Below, in pieces: positions 1 through 9,051 of a stretch of DNA of 64,000 nucleotides. The stretch is taken from assembly GCA_022450045.1 (NCBI GenBank), contig JAKURD010000018.1:1-64000 (forward strand), read 5' to 3'. Position numbers and translations under genes: made by a program. Source of the DNA: Gracilimonas sp. (GTDB lineage: Bacteria > Bacteroidota > Rhodothermia > Balneolales > Balneolaceae). The notes under the pieces are model-generated. The model saw only the letters and a program-made list of their open reading frames with translations, searched no databases and was not told the origin of the DNA. Every line of letters starts with the position of its first letter. Position 1 is the stretch's first letter.

Positions 1-320
1 AACGTTTATAATACTTGTTAACCATTGTATAGCAATATGTTACAACCAATTATAACATGCTATACTTCATAAGACCCAAAACTAAATATGAGTACATCAC
101 TACTTGATACTGTCAAGCTGTAGGCCCCTTCTATATCTGTTGAAGTACCCCGGCTGGTTCCCTGTACCTGAATACTGACACCGGGTAAGGGATCACCATC
201 TTCGGCATCTACTACAACCCCAGATACATTTTGATTATTTTGCGCAAACGTTCTTTCAGCTGCTCCAAACAACGAAAATAACAATGCGACCATTGTTATT
301 GCAGTAAATCTTTTCAACAT
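1..320 (-). pseudogene. SusC/RagA-type TonB receptor, decayed N-terminal remnant
   Basis: The reading frame starts at 320 with a good Shine-Dalgarno (AGGAG) and encodes a signal peptide (residues about 1-26, ending near FAQ). A carboxypeptidase-D-like plug-proximal domain follows, of the kind that opens SusC/RagA receptors (VSGVVVDAEDGDPLPGVSI). The family's usual FSFVGYE motif is degraded to FSFGSYE, and a TAG stop falls at 60-62. Reading past the stop, the same frame still gives weak SusC-like text (HVIIG, then QVL) broken by two more stops before position 1, so the gene looks disabled by several nonsense changes. The intact family imports oligosaccharides across the outer membrane, and the neighbours here degrade galactan. 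A sequencing error is less likely because there are several lesions. The rest of the gene would lie left of the window. Confidence 0.65.
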
Positions 321-391
321 ATGAGTCTCCTAAAACGTGGTTATTTTATATTTGGAATTATCTAATCCAGTTATGTAACGACCTCTAATCC

Positions 392-405
392 TGAAACCGC
401 TTCCA
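392..405. promoter_or_regulatory. LacI-family-type operator, second type (TGAAACCGCTTCCA)
   Basis: The sequence TGAAACCGCTTCCA fits the general LacI-family operator pattern TGnAAnCGnTTnCA. It lies about 27 bp centre-to-centre from the TGTTATCGCTAACA palindrome at 419 and upstream of the SusC remnant. A similar pair occurs before the GH2 gene at 2719/2743. The regulator that binds it cannot be named from sequence. Confidence 0.45.
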
Positions 406-418
406 CACCTTCAAAAAT

Positions 419-432
419 TGTTATCGCTAACA
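419..432. promoter_or_regulatory. LacI-family operator TGTTATCGCTAACA upstream of the SusC remnant
   Basis: This 14-bp near-perfect palindrome has a central CG, the hallmark of LacI-family sites. Sites differing at only one or two bases occur at 2743 and 8719. It lies about 100 bp upstream of the SusC remnant start. It is probably bound by the LacI-type regulator encoded at 2854-3876. Confidence 0.6.
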
Positions 433-837
433 TACCATCCATAATGAACGAATATCCTCTTTCATAATCAAAAAATATTTTGTCTGACTAAACTAATTTT
501 GACTTTAATTCTCTTAAGTTACTGATAATTATGTCTAATTATTCAGTAAAAACGCTTCCAGAACCCCCTAAATCTATACTTTATATATATATTCAAACTT
601 GTCTTCTCCTCTATACCAAGTATAATGTTTGTTTTAAATTAAACTAAATATATTAATATGATGATATCGGTAACATATTCTTTACAACTCTATTCTTTTG
701 TTCGGTTAAATTATCGTTTCGCTTCTTATTGCGATTGAAAGATATCATCTGCTATAAAATATCAGCTTCAAAGTTTATAGTATGGGTTTTGTAAAACGCT
801 TCTGTTGCAACTAACCTAAGCTTTGAATCAATTTATT
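433..837. other. AT-rich gap between the SusC remnant and the GH2 gene
   Basis: No credible reading frame or RNA gene is seen. It lies upstream of the SusC remnant and downstream of the GH2 gene. A half-matching LacI-type site (TAAAAACGCTTCCA) is at 547-560, and another loose CGCTTC copy is near 797. No clear terminator is seen for the GH2 gene. Confidence 0.5.
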
Positions 838-2670
838 TTATGGAATTTTATATTTATTGATCACCCTTTCATGAAGTTCTTTCAAAAATTCACGGTCAAA
901 TTTTATCACTTCCCGATCATAGGTCATGATTCCGTTTACTTCAGACTCAACATCCGTTGTTTGTGTATAAACTGCTCCGGCTAACCCTTTTTGCCGAAGT
1001 TCAATTAATCTGGTAAGCAAATCTTCATAGGTTTGAAATAATTCCTCTTTTGATTGGGAGGTCTCATAATGGCTGGGAGCTTTCGAAAAATCATTTATCC
1101 AAAGGTGACCTTCAACTACAAGGGCCTCCCCCCCGAACTCACCTAAAATTGCAGCCCGATCTTCTTCAGTTTCCGGCATATCCGGTCCAGGGTAACTGTG
1201 AATATCATGCATATCGCTAACACCACGATCTTGCCATCCACTTACGGAATTAATAATACGACTTGAGTCTAACTCTTTGGTAAGCGCTGCAATTTCTTTT
1301 GTTTGAAACTGCCCCCAACCTTCATTGAATGGAACCCAGGTTATAATAGAAGGGTGATTATAGAATTGGTCGATCATCTCTTTATATTCTTTTTTGAAGT
1401 TCCGAGATGACTGTGCAACCCTATTTATGTCTTTCTCACCAACCCCAATATGCCGGTCCTCGTTTGGCATATCTTGCCATACTAATACTCCAATCTTATC
1501 AGCCCAGTAATACCATCTTGCAGGTTCTACCTTTACATGCTTCCGGATCATATTAAAGCCCAGATCTTTGGTGACTTCAATATCATATTTTAGTGCTTCA
1601 TCAGTAGGCGCTGTATAAATACCACCCGGCCAAAATCCCTGATCTAAAAGGCCGTAATGAAAGATCGGTTCATCATTTAAGAATAGTCTTACAAATCCGT
1701 CTTCAGCTTTTCCGATCCTCACTTCTCTCATACCAAAGTAGCTTTCTACTTGGTCTATTTTTGTTCCATTATGATATAGAGACACTTTCAAGTCATACAA
1801 AAATGGCTCCTCGGGTGACCAAAGCTTCATATCAGAAACAGGCAATTTCAGAGATTCATTAAGGCCACCTTCTACTTCACCAGCTTTATTTCCATTGGCA
1901 TAAGCTTCTGCTTTTACGGTATAGCCCCGGACATCCTCTGTTCCTTTTACCTTCAGGCTCAAGTATTCCTCGTTGATCTCCGGTGTCATTCTAAGGTCTT
2001 TGATCGCCATATCAGGAACCGGTTCCATCCAAACCGTTTGCCAGATCCCTGTGGTGGGAGTGTACCATATGCTTTGTGGGTTACGAACTTGTTTTCCTCT
2101 TGGCTGAAAACCATCGTCCGTAGGATCCCAGACTGCCACAATAATTTCCTGGTTTTCATCTCTTATAATTGCTCTGGAAATATCTATTGAAAAACCGGTG
2201 TAACCGCCCTCATGATTTCCAACCTTAACTCCATTCACCCATACTTCGGTTCTCCAATCTACAGCGCCAAAGTGTAACATCAACCTCTGGCCACTCCAAC
2301 TTGAAGGGATACTGAATTCCTTTTTATACCAAAGCTTATTATCCGGCCCGACACGTTTTTTAACTCCTGAAAGAGCGGACTCTGCACTGAATGGCACCAA
2401 AATCTTTCCATCCCAGCTTTTAGGCTCACTTTCCAGCGCAGGAATAATCGCGTAATCCCACATACCATTCAGATTTTTCCACTCAGAGCGCTCCATTTGA
2501 GGGCGTGGATATTCAGGAAGAGGTCCGTTCGGGTCAATATCGGCAGCCCACCTGGTCACAAGAGGATTGTCGGCAGGTTCCCATTCTTGGCTTTGCGCTT
2601 CAGAGATCACCGGATTCATCAAAAAGACAATTAGTATTCCTGCTGTAATGGTGGCTTTTAAATTCAACAT
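838..2670 (-). CDS. Secreted glycoside hydrolase family 2 (beta-galactosidase-like)
   Basis: This 610-residue protein has a signal peptide (residues 1-25) without a lipobox, so it is probably periplasmic. A GH2 sugar-binding jelly roll (about 60-230), an immunoglobulin-like domain (about 230-330) and a TIM barrel follow. The expected acid/base glutamate is E450 in VPFNEGWG, and the nucleophile is E511 in ILGEFGG. GH2 covers beta-galactosidases, glucuronidases and mannosidases. Beta-galactosidase is inferred from the galactanase operon next door and a shared operator. The start is an ATG about 73 bp from the operator at 2743. The gene is co-oriented with the LacI regulator upstream but separated from it by a 183-bp promoter region. 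Confidence 0.8.
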   Translation of the reverse strand: MLNLKATITAGILIVFLMNPVISEAQSQEWEPADNPLVTRWAADIDPNGPLPEYPRPQMERSEWKNLNGMWDYAIIPALESEPKSWDGKILVPFSAESALSGVKKRVGPDNKLWYKKEFSIPSSWSGQRLMLHFGAVDWRTEVWVNGVKVGNHEGGYTGFSIDISRAIIRDENQEIIVAVWDPTDDGFQPRGKQVRNPQSIWYTPTTGIWQTVWMEPVPDMAIKDLRMTPEINEEYLSLKVKGTEDVRGYTVKAEAYANGNKAGEVEGGLNESLKLPVSDMKLWSPEEPFLYDLKVSLYHNGTKIDQVESYFGMREVRIGKAEDGFVRLFLNDEPIFHYGLLDQGFWPGGIYTAPTDEALKYDIEVTKDLGFNMIRKHVKVEPARWYYWADKIGVLVWQDMPNEDRHIGVGEKDINRVAQSSRNFKKEYKEMIDQFYNHPSIITWVPFNEGWGQFQTKEIAALTKELDSSRIINSVSGWQDRGVSDMHDIHSYPGPDMPETEEDRAAILGEFGGEALVVEGHLWINDFSKAPSHYETSQSKEELFQTYEDLLTRLIELRQKGLAGAVYTQTTDVESEVNGIMTYDREVIKFDREFLKELHERVINKYKIP

Positions 2671-2718
2671 TGGTCTCAGTTTATAGGATTATATTTTGTG
2701 AAATTTTGATTCCGTAAC

Positions 2719-2732
2719 CAGAACCGCTTCCA
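2719..2732. promoter_or_regulatory. Second-type LacI-family half-conserved operator (CAGAACCGCTTCCA)
   Basis: CAGAACCGCTTCCA keeps the right half (CGnTTCCA) of the site at 392-405 and sits 24 bp centre-to-centre from the palindrome at 2743. This repeats the paired arrangement seen upstream of the SusC remnant. Confidence 0.4.
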
Positions 2733-2742
2733 GGTAACATAT

Positions 2743-2756
2743 TGTTATCGTTAACA
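2743..2756. promoter_or_regulatory. LacI-family operator TGTTATCGTTAACA upstream of GH2 gene
   Basis: This 14-bp palindrome with central CG is nearly identical to the sites at 419 and 8719. It lies about 73 bp upstream of the GH2 start codon and just downstream of the LacI-family gene, a natural place for control of GH2 expression. Confidence 0.6.
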
Positions 2757-2853
2757 TTTAATAAAATACTACCTATTCACTCATTGTCAAATACAATTGT
2801 TGAGGAGACTTTAAAAACCCTTTAGTGAATAGAAGACTATTTATTAATCACTT

Positions 2854-3876
2854 TTATTCGTGGCTTCCGCAGGAAGATCGGATCTTCATCTGGGTAAGAA
2901 GCTCAATATTTTCTATTGGCTCGTCGTCATTCTCTATAGAACGGATCAATTTTTCTGCAGCTTTTTTTCCAAGAGCAAAAGCAGGCTGATCCACAGTGGT
3001 CAAAGGACATGGCATAAGTTCTGCCCGTATATCATCACTGAAACCGACAATTGCTATTTCATCAGGAATAGAGAGTCCGTGTTCATTGATTGCTTTCATA
3101 GCTCCAATAGCGGCGGGGTCATTTATAGCTACAACGGCCCGCGGCCATTCGCTTTTTGGAAGCTCAAAGATCTTATACATAGCATTATATCCTCCATCTT
3201 CCCTAAAACCGCTTTCTACGATCCACTCATCTTTTACTGATAACTGATGCTCTTCTAAAGCTCGTTTATATCCCCTTAACCGTTCACGCCCAACCGAAAG
3301 ATTTTCAGGTCCGCTTAAGTGAGCGATCTTGTCATATCCGTGACCTATTAAGTGACTGGTGATTAAATAAGAGCTGTTCTCATCATCTACACTCACACAA
3401 CTTGCGCCTATATTTTCTACGCATCGGTCAAAAAACACAATATTCAGTCCCGAATTGATCAGCTTTTTGTAATACTCAAAATCTTTCGAATTTTCCGCAC
3501 AAGATAACAGGATGCCATCCACCCTTTTTGATCTCAAGGCTTCTATCACATTCTTCTCTCGAGCAACATCCTCAGCCGAGTTTGTTAAAAACAATTGGTA
3601 GTTATTTTCATAGACTACCGCTTCAATTCCGCTTACTACTTCCGAGAAGAATACGTGATGGATTTCGGGAATTACTACTCCAATGGTTTGTGTTTTTTTA
3701 GACACTAAACTTTTGGCTACATGGTTTGGAGTGTAGCCCATGCTTTTTGCTTTAGCCAATACGCGCGCTCTCGTTTTTTCATCGACATTGGCTTTGTTAT
3801 TTATAACCCTCGATACTGTCATTGCCGAAACCCCCAATGCTTCAGCAATTTGTTTTAATGTTACGTTAGAACTCAA
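2854..3876 (-). CDS. LacI-family transcriptional regulator
   Basis: This 340-residue regulator has an N-terminal HTH (residues about 5-25, VTLKQIAEALGVSAMTVSRV), the LacI hinge helix (NHVAKSLVSKKT, about 52-63) and a periplasmic-binding-protein-like effector domain (about 65-335). It probably represses or activates galactan genes in response to a galactose-type sugar. Three matching LacI-type palindromes at 419, 2743 and 8719 are the likely targets, but none is seen in front of its own gene. The start codon is TTG; no in-frame ATG precedes the HTH. Confidence 0.9.
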   Translation of the reverse strand: MSSNVTLKQIAEALGVSAMTVSRVINNKANVDEKTRARVLAKAKSMGYTPNHVAKSLVSKKTQTIGVVIPEIHHVFFSEVVSGIEAVVYENNYQLFLTNSAEDVAREKNVIEALRSKRVDGILLSCAENSKDFEYYKKLINSGLNIVFFDRCVENIGASCVSVDDENSSYLITSHLIGHGYDKIAHLSGPENLSVGRERLRGYKRALEEHQLSVKDEWIVESGFREDGGYNAMYKIFELPKSEWPRAVVAINDPAAIGAMKAINEHGLSIPDEIAIVGFSDDIRAELMPCPLTTVDQPAFALGKKAAEKLIRSIENDDEPIENIELLTQMKIRSSCGSHE

Positions 3877-3998
3877 ATCAAATCTGTTTTATAATATTAT
3901 TAACCTTTCTTAAATATAAATTTTACCCTGCCAAGCTAATTACTTAATTAATAAATGCAAAAGCATACTTATTTTTCAACCAACTAAGAACGGCTTCT

Positions 3999-5066
3999 CT
4001 ACTGCCTTTTGTACTTATCAAAAACATTAATCACCGGCAGGGCATTTCCCTCATCATCAAAATAGCCACGAGATCTCAACCCTCCGGTCACGGCCGGTTC
4101 CCACCAAAAAATGCCTTTAATTCTTGTACTGTTAATGTTGATCAGCGTTTCATGAACCGATTCCAAGAAGTCTTTCTGTCCTTCGGGAGTTTCAGGCCAG
4201 GGAGCTAATTCACCCTCTTCAGTATATTCTGAAGGCCGCCAGTTATAGGCTGTTTCTACCAAAATGATATCCTGATCATAGTGCTGCATCAGGGAAAGCA
4301 GATTTTCCCGAAGTTCCAGTAAATTCCCATGCCACCACGGATAATAGGAAAGCCCGATGATATCGAAAGGGATGCCATAGGACTCGATATTATCATAAAA
4401 CTCTCGATTTCCTTCGGCATCGGCACCGTTATCGTAATGCACCATGATAAGTGGCCTCATTTCCTGTCCACGACCTGTATCAACGCCGTCGATTCCAGCC
4501 TTCAGTAATCCGGCAAAGGCATCCCAGTTATCGGGGAGTTTTCCGGTGGGCCACATCATTCCGTTTCGGATCTCATTCCCGATCTGCACCATCTCCGGCA
4601 TCACCCCGGCTTCCCGAAATGCTTCGATGGTTTTCTTTGTGTATTCATAGACGGAATCCTGCAGTGTTTTGTAATCCAGTCCTTCCCAGGCTGTGGGCAA
4701 AGGCTGCTTCTGAGGATCGGCCCAGCTGTCTGCATAGTGATAATCCAGCAGGAATTTCATGCCTCGTTCCTGAGCTTCCTGTGCCAATTCAATGGTGTAT
4801 TCCAGATCATTCGGAAGTTCGTCCGGTGTGTGGAAAAGGCGCAGGCGGATCCAGTCATACCCATGGTCTCGAAATATATCGAGGCCGGGTTTTACTACTC
4901 CGTTATCCTTGAACTCTGTCCCGTTATCTTCGGCCACTTTCAGAAAAGACATGTCTGCACCAACGGCATAATTCAAATGAAAAGCTGTGGAATCTGATTC
5001 CTGTGCAAATGCGTTGCTAAGCCCAAGACTAAGTACTATTGCTAAAATTGTTGATTTAATCTTCAT
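3999..5066 (-). CDS. GH53 endo-beta-1,4-galactanase (secreted)
   Basis: This 355-residue protein has a signal peptide (1-21, ending AFA-Q) and a single GH53 TIM barrel. The GH53 acid/base is E165 in QIGNEIRNG, and the nucleophile is E271 in LVETAYNW. The family cuts beta-1,4-galactan inside the chain, releasing galacto-oligosaccharides. It is the last gene of a three-gene operon, 7 bp after the GH2 lipoprotein gene. The lack of a lipobox suggests a periplasmic place, complementing the lipoprotein GH53 at 7477-8652. Confidence 0.92.
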   Translation of the reverse strand: MKIKSTILAIVLSLGLSNAFAQESDSTAFHLNYAVGADMSFLKVAEDNGTEFKDNGVVKPGLDIFRDHGYDWIRLRLFHTPDELPNDLEYTIELAQEAQERGMKFLLDYHYADSWADPQKQPLPTAWEGLDYKTLQDSVYEYTKKTIEAFREAGVMPEMVQIGNEIRNGMMWPTGKLPDNWDAFAGLLKAGIDGVDTGRGQEMRPLIMVHYDNGADAEGNREFYDNIESYGIPFDIIGLSYYPWWHGNLLELRENLLSLMQHYDQDIILVETAYNWRPSEYTEEGELAPWPETPEGQKDFLESVHETLININSTRIKGIFWWEPAVTGGLRSRGYFDDEGNALPVINVFDKYKRQ

Positions 5067-5073
5067 GACTTCC

Positions 5074-7458
5074 TCAGTTTATAGTTAATTGAATAGAACC
5101 GGTTTCAAGTCCTTCAGAAATAGCTCTGATGGTTACGGTTCCGGCATTTTCACCGGCCCGGAATAAGATCGCAGCTATCCCGGCTTCGGCATCGATCGGA
5201 TTGTAGCCGATCAGCTCACCTTCACCTTCCAGTTCAAATTCTACCGGGTTTTCAGCATCCCAAACCGTGGTTTCGCTTTCATCGGTGAGTGTAGCATATA
5301 CAAACACTATATCATTTACCCCACTTTGAATTTCTTTCCCGCTCAGATCTACACTCATTTCAATTTTTACGGGTTCTTCCGGAGTAATTCGTTCATGTGT
5401 CGCAACTATTTCGCCATTAATGTAGGCTTCCGCTTTTAACGTTCCCGGAGTGAATTCATCCAGTTCAAAAGTGAACGGAGGGTGATTCAATTCAGTAGAA
5501 ATACGATCGGTATCCGGTTGCTGACGGGCAATTTCTTCTCCATTTAAAAGCAATGCGGCTTCATCTGCATTGCTGTACACTCTTACTTTCGTGAAATCAG
5601 GATCTGACCAATAATTGGCGATGAACACCCTCGGGCCATAGAACTCAGAATTACTTCCTTCCAGCTCCGGTCCTGCCTGGCTTTGATAAAAATAATGCGT
5701 GAATTTCGGAATGCGGAAAATGTCCTGAATTCCTGATGATTCGATATCCGGGGCATAACCGCGATTATAATCAAACATCACCCAGTTGGCATCTCCAAAA
5801 GAATTGCCCTTCAGGTTGGAGTTGTGTGCTTCCTGAAAATTTAGAGCCTGCTGTGCCAGCCTTTGCTGACCGTCACCGCGTAATTGACGGGAAGTCCGCT
5901 CTTCTTCCTGAAGGTCTCTAAAGGCATCCTGATTGAAGCCCGCATTTTGCGCATAATATTCCCAGTCGCCATACTCTGCAATAAACAGCGGTTTATCTTT
6001 GGGATATTCGCTCCAGTACTCAGGCGGACGTGAATGCTGCCGCGCCGGGATGAAAATATCGTAGGCATGATCAGCCCAGCCGCTGGTGTAATTGTGCTCG
6101 ATCGGAAGTTCTTTCTTTACCGCCTGATGCGCCTGTTCCATAAACTCTTCCGGCATGTTAGATTCATTCAACGATGCTTCCCAAAAAATAATACTGGGGT
6201 GATTTCGGTCGCGCCGGGCCATCTTTCTCACATCATTCAGCGCGCGTTCTGCAAAAAGCCCGTCCTCATAATACTGCCAGCCGGGGATGGCATCCATAAA
6301 TAAAAGTCCCAGTTCATCAGCTGCTTCCAGAAAAGCGGGATCAGGTGGATAGTGTGCAATACGGATGAAATTAAATCCGGCTTCTTTGATCTTGTACGCA
6401 TCCCGGTACTGCGCCTCATTCGAAAGGGCATACCCTATGTACGGATAATCCTGGTGGCGGTTCGTTCCCCGCAAATACAGGCGCTCCCCATTCAGCACAA
6501 ACTGATTTTCCTCATCAAATCCGAACGTTCGGATTCCGATTCGCTGCTGCTCGCTGTCGATGAGTTTGTCTCCATCAAACACCTGTACGGTGAGTGTGTA
6601 GAGATAAGGAGTAGATGGTGACCAAAGGTTTGGATTTTGGACCGGCATTTTTTCGGTGTGAAGGGTGTTTGAACCAGACTCAATTTCAATCTCTGCTTCA
6701 GCTGAGGCCACTGTATTTCCTTCCGCATCCTGAAGCATATAGTTCAACCGGGCATTCGCATTTTCAGCTCGATCATTTTCAATATCGGCTTGAATCGAAA
6801 CGGTAGCTTCGTTGTCTGATACATCTTCATAAGACACCAAAATTCCGCCGGTTGCTACTCTGTTTGCTTCAATGGGATCGGAAATTCGCAGTTGGTTTTT
6901 GGCTATCAAATATACATCCCGATAAATGCCTCCATAGTAATTGAAGTCCAATACTTCAATGGCTTTGCCCGGAGGAATTTGGGAATTATTCTCGTTATTC
7001 AATTTCACCAGCAGAACATTTTCTTCATCAAACTTCAGATGATCCGTGATGTTTACCACGAACGGGAGATACCCACCGGCATTATAGCCAACCTTCTCGC
7101 CATTCAAATATATGTCGGCCTCGTGCATCGCTCCCTCAAATTTCAGGGTGATGTGCTTGCCTTCCATTTCAGGCTTAACCTCAAAAAACTTGCGGTAAAA
7201 CATTTCACCCTGCCACTGTTGGCCTTCAATAACCAGCGGTTCGATATTGGCCGTGTGAGGAAGTCGGATCTCCTCCCATTCCAGCTCACTTTCTGATCGT
7301 TCAAAAAGCCCATCGGTGATGGTGGTGTCCATGTCTTTCACAAACTCCCATTCGGTATTAAAATCGACGTGGGTTTGTATAGTTTCTACTTCCCGGGATT
7401 GATTGCATCCGAAAAAGAAACCTATCAGTAAAAAAAGAGGTATAAATATTCGGTTCAT
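5074..7458 (-). CDS. GH2 beta-galactosidase, lipoprotein
   Basis: The ATG at 7458 is preferred over the longer TTG frame from 7470 because it opens directly on a lipoprotein signal (MNRIFIPLFLLIGFFFGC, lipobox Cys18). The 794-residue protein has a GH2 jelly roll (about 40-210), an Ig-like domain, a TIM barrel with acid/base E432 (SLNES) and nucleophile E495 (FIAEYGDW), and C-terminal Ig-like domains including a DUF4982-like and an invasin-like segment. It should release galactose from galacto-oligosaccharides made by the flanking GH53 enzymes. It is the middle gene of the operon, 18 bp after the upstream stop codon. Confidence 0.88.
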   Translation of the reverse strand: MNRIFIPLFLLIGFFFGCNQSREVETIQTHVDFNTEWEFVKDMDTTITDGLFERSESELEWEEIRLPHTANIEPLVIEGQQWQGEMFYRKFFEVKPEMEGKHITLKFEGAMHEADIYLNGEKVGYNAGGYLPFVVNITDHLKFDEENVLLVKLNNENNSQIPPGKAIEVLDFNYYGGIYRDVYLIAKNQLRISDPIEANRVATGGILVSYEDVSDNEATVSIQADIENDRAENANARLNYMLQDAEGNTVASAEAEIEIESGSNTLHTEKMPVQNPNLWSPSTPYLYTLTVQVFDGDKLIDSEQQRIGIRTFGFDEENQFVLNGERLYLRGTNRHQDYPYIGYALSNEAQYRDAYKIKEAGFNFIRIAHYPPDPAFLEAADELGLLFMDAIPGWQYYEDGLFAERALNDVRKMARRDRNHPSIIFWEASLNESNMPEEFMEQAHQAVKKELPIEHNYTSGWADHAYDIFIPARQHSRPPEYWSEYPKDKPLFIAEYGDWEYYAQNAGFNQDAFRDLQEEERTSRQLRGDGQQRLAQQALNFQEAHNSNLKGNSFGDANWVMFDYNRGYAPDIESSGIQDIFRIPKFTHYFYQSQAGPELEGSNSEFYGPRVFIANYWSDPDFTKVRVYSNADEAALLLNGEEIARQQPDTDRISTELNHPPFTFELDEFTPGTLKAEAYINGEIVATHERITPEEPVKIEMSVDLSGKEIQSGVNDIVFVYATLTDESETTVWDAENPVEFELEGEGELIGYNPIDAEAGIAAILFRAGENAGTVTIRAISEGLETGSIQLTIN

Positions 7459-7476
7459 AGACTCACTCAAATAAGT

Positions 7477-8652
7477 TCAGTTGTTATTATAGTCATGGCT
7501 CATGTATTCAAATCCGATGTGGGCATTGCCTTGAAAATCAAACAGCGCATTATTTTCCCATGATGATCCGGTTCCCCAGAGGTCTTTCATATTGGAGGTG
7601 ATCCAAGCCGGTTCCCAATAAAATACGCCGCTTCCTCCTCCTTCTTTCACCTGATTAACCAACTCGATCATGAAGTCACGTTGACCTTCTTGTGTAGCCG
7701 GAAATCCTTCTGAAAGGCTTTCCGTATAGAATAAATTGCTGTAGTCATCAGCACCCTCAAACGTCCAGGAATAAGCCGTTTCCAGGATCATTACTTCCCG
7801 CTCAAAGTTATTTCTAAAACTCTCCACATAGGTAGAGATCTCATTAAGTGGCAAATCGGAATAGGGCGTGTAATAGGAAAAGCCCACTACGTCAAAGTCC
7901 TCAACACCTCCCACATTTGTTATCTGCCCAAACCAATAGGATACATTTTCAGGCTGAGCGATATGAAGCATCACCTTGATCTCCTCGCCGGTCTCATTTT
8001 CGATTGACCGCACGGCGCTGATGCCGCTATTTATCAGCTCCCCAAGTTTTTGCCAGGTCGCATCCCCGTAAACCTCCCCATATGGATGCACCATTCCACT
8101 ATTCGTCTCGTTGCCGATCTGAACCATTTCAGGCAGCAATCCATCTGCATTCAGTTTACTAAGCATTGCATAAGTGTAGTCATAGATGGAGTCTTTAACT
8201 GCCTCAAAATTTTCTCCTTCCCAAGCAGCAGGCACTTCCTGATTTGCAGGATCGGCCCAGATATCTGAATAATGGAAATCGAGCAGGACTTCCATCCCCT
8301 GATCTTTTGCTCTTTGGATTCCCAGCGCCACATCATCAAAATTATGATAGAGCTGCTTGTTCTCATCTCCGTACGCTTGCTTTATCCATTGTGGATCATG
8401 GAATAGCCGGAAGCGGGCGGTTGTGGTTTCCTTGTCCGCAAATATTTGATAAGGATCTTTTTCAACTCCACCATCCTTATAGATCCCGCCATGATCCAGG
8501 ATTTGATTTACATAGGAGAGATCAGCGCCCATTACGAATTTAGAAGGAATGACCGGATCATCATCCGGCTCTTTTTCCGAAGAAGAAGGGGATGAAGAAC
8601 ATACTGTTAAAAGCATACTTGTCAATATTAAAATCCATGTTGTTCTCATCAT
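7477..8652 (-). CDS. GH53 endo-beta-1,4-galactanase, lipoprotein
   Basis: This 391-residue protein begins with a lipoprotein signal (LTVC, Cys18) and a Ser/Glu/Asp-rich linker with an acidic run like surface-export signals of Bacteroidota lipoproteins. A GH53 barrel follows, with acid/base E182 (QIGNETNSG) and nucleophile E291 (ILETAYSW). It probably makes the first cut in galactan at the cell surface. It is the first gene of the operon, and the LacI-type operator at 8719-8732 lies 67 bp upstream of its start. It is clearly diverged from the second GH53 in the same operon, so this is not a recent tandem copy. Confidence 0.92.
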   Translation of the reverse strand: MMRTTWILILTSMLLTVCSSSPSSSEKEPDDDPVIPSKFVMGADLSYVNQILDHGGIYKDGGVEKDPYQIFADKETTTARFRLFHDPQWIKQAYGDENKQLYHNFDDVALGIQRAKDQGMEVLLDFHYSDIWADPANQEVPAAWEGENFEAVKDSIYDYTYAMLSKLNADGLLPEMVQIGNETNSGMVHPYGEVYGDATWQKLGELINSGISAVRSIENETGEEIKVMLHIAQPENVSYWFGQITNVGGVEDFDVVGFSYYTPYSDLPLNEISTYVESFRNNFEREVMILETAYSWTFEGADDYSNLFYTESLSEGFPATQEGQRDFMIELVNQVKEGGGSGVFYWEPAWITSNMKDLWGTGSSWENNALFDFQGNAHIGFEYMSHDYNNN

Positions 8653-8718
8653 GCTATTGATAAATTTTAGTAAACCAGATTGAGATTCAAGCAGACTTTA
8701 ATCTCTCCTGAAGTTTGC

Positions 8719-8732
8719 TGTTACCGCTAACA
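8719..8732. promoter_or_regulatory. LacI-family operator TGTTACCGCTAACA upstream of the GH53/GH2 operon
   Basis: This 14-bp palindrome with central CG is the third copy of the site found at 419 and 2743. It sits in the promoter region of the three-gene galactanase operon. No second-type CGCTTCCA site is seen here. Confidence 0.6.
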
Positions 8733-8780
8733 AATATAATTATAATTCGAACACTTAGGGGTGTAAATGATCATCAAAAA

Positions 8781-9020
8781 CTAATAATTCAATTTATATC
8801 TCCGCGCTTCTCCGTAAGATTCAAAAACAAACCATCGATATTGGCTTAGACCTGAGATAATTGTGGTCACCCAAAGGCGATCCTGATCGTCTGTTTTCAG
8901 AGCAGCTAATGCCGGCCATTTTGCAGAAAGGCTTGCCCGACGCCGATGGGTATCCATATCTCTGATCAATTCAGCGGAAGCTCCTTCATCCAGATTAAAT
9001 TTTTGGGCTTCGAAAATTTG
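8781..9020 (-). pseudogene. 6-bladed beta-propeller protein, C-terminal remnant
   Basis: An open frame of about 80 codons has no good start codon and is bounded upstream by a TAG near 9019. Its text (DDQDRLWVTT, then WFVFESYGEARRY) resembles the last blade of the secreted 6-bladed beta-propeller proteins common in this phylum. Only the tail survives, wedged between tRNA-Val and the GH53 operon. The remainder may have been lost when something inserted or was deleted beside the tRNA gene. Family assignment is from motif resemblance only. Confidence 0.4.
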
Positions 9021-9051
9021 TTTGGAAAACTATAGTACAGACGAGTTTAAA

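Noticed and set aside
3988..3999. Operator-like AGAACGGCTTCT downstream of the GH53 gene
   Set aside because: It lies at the 3' end of the operon, lacks the TGTTA arms and is probably chance.
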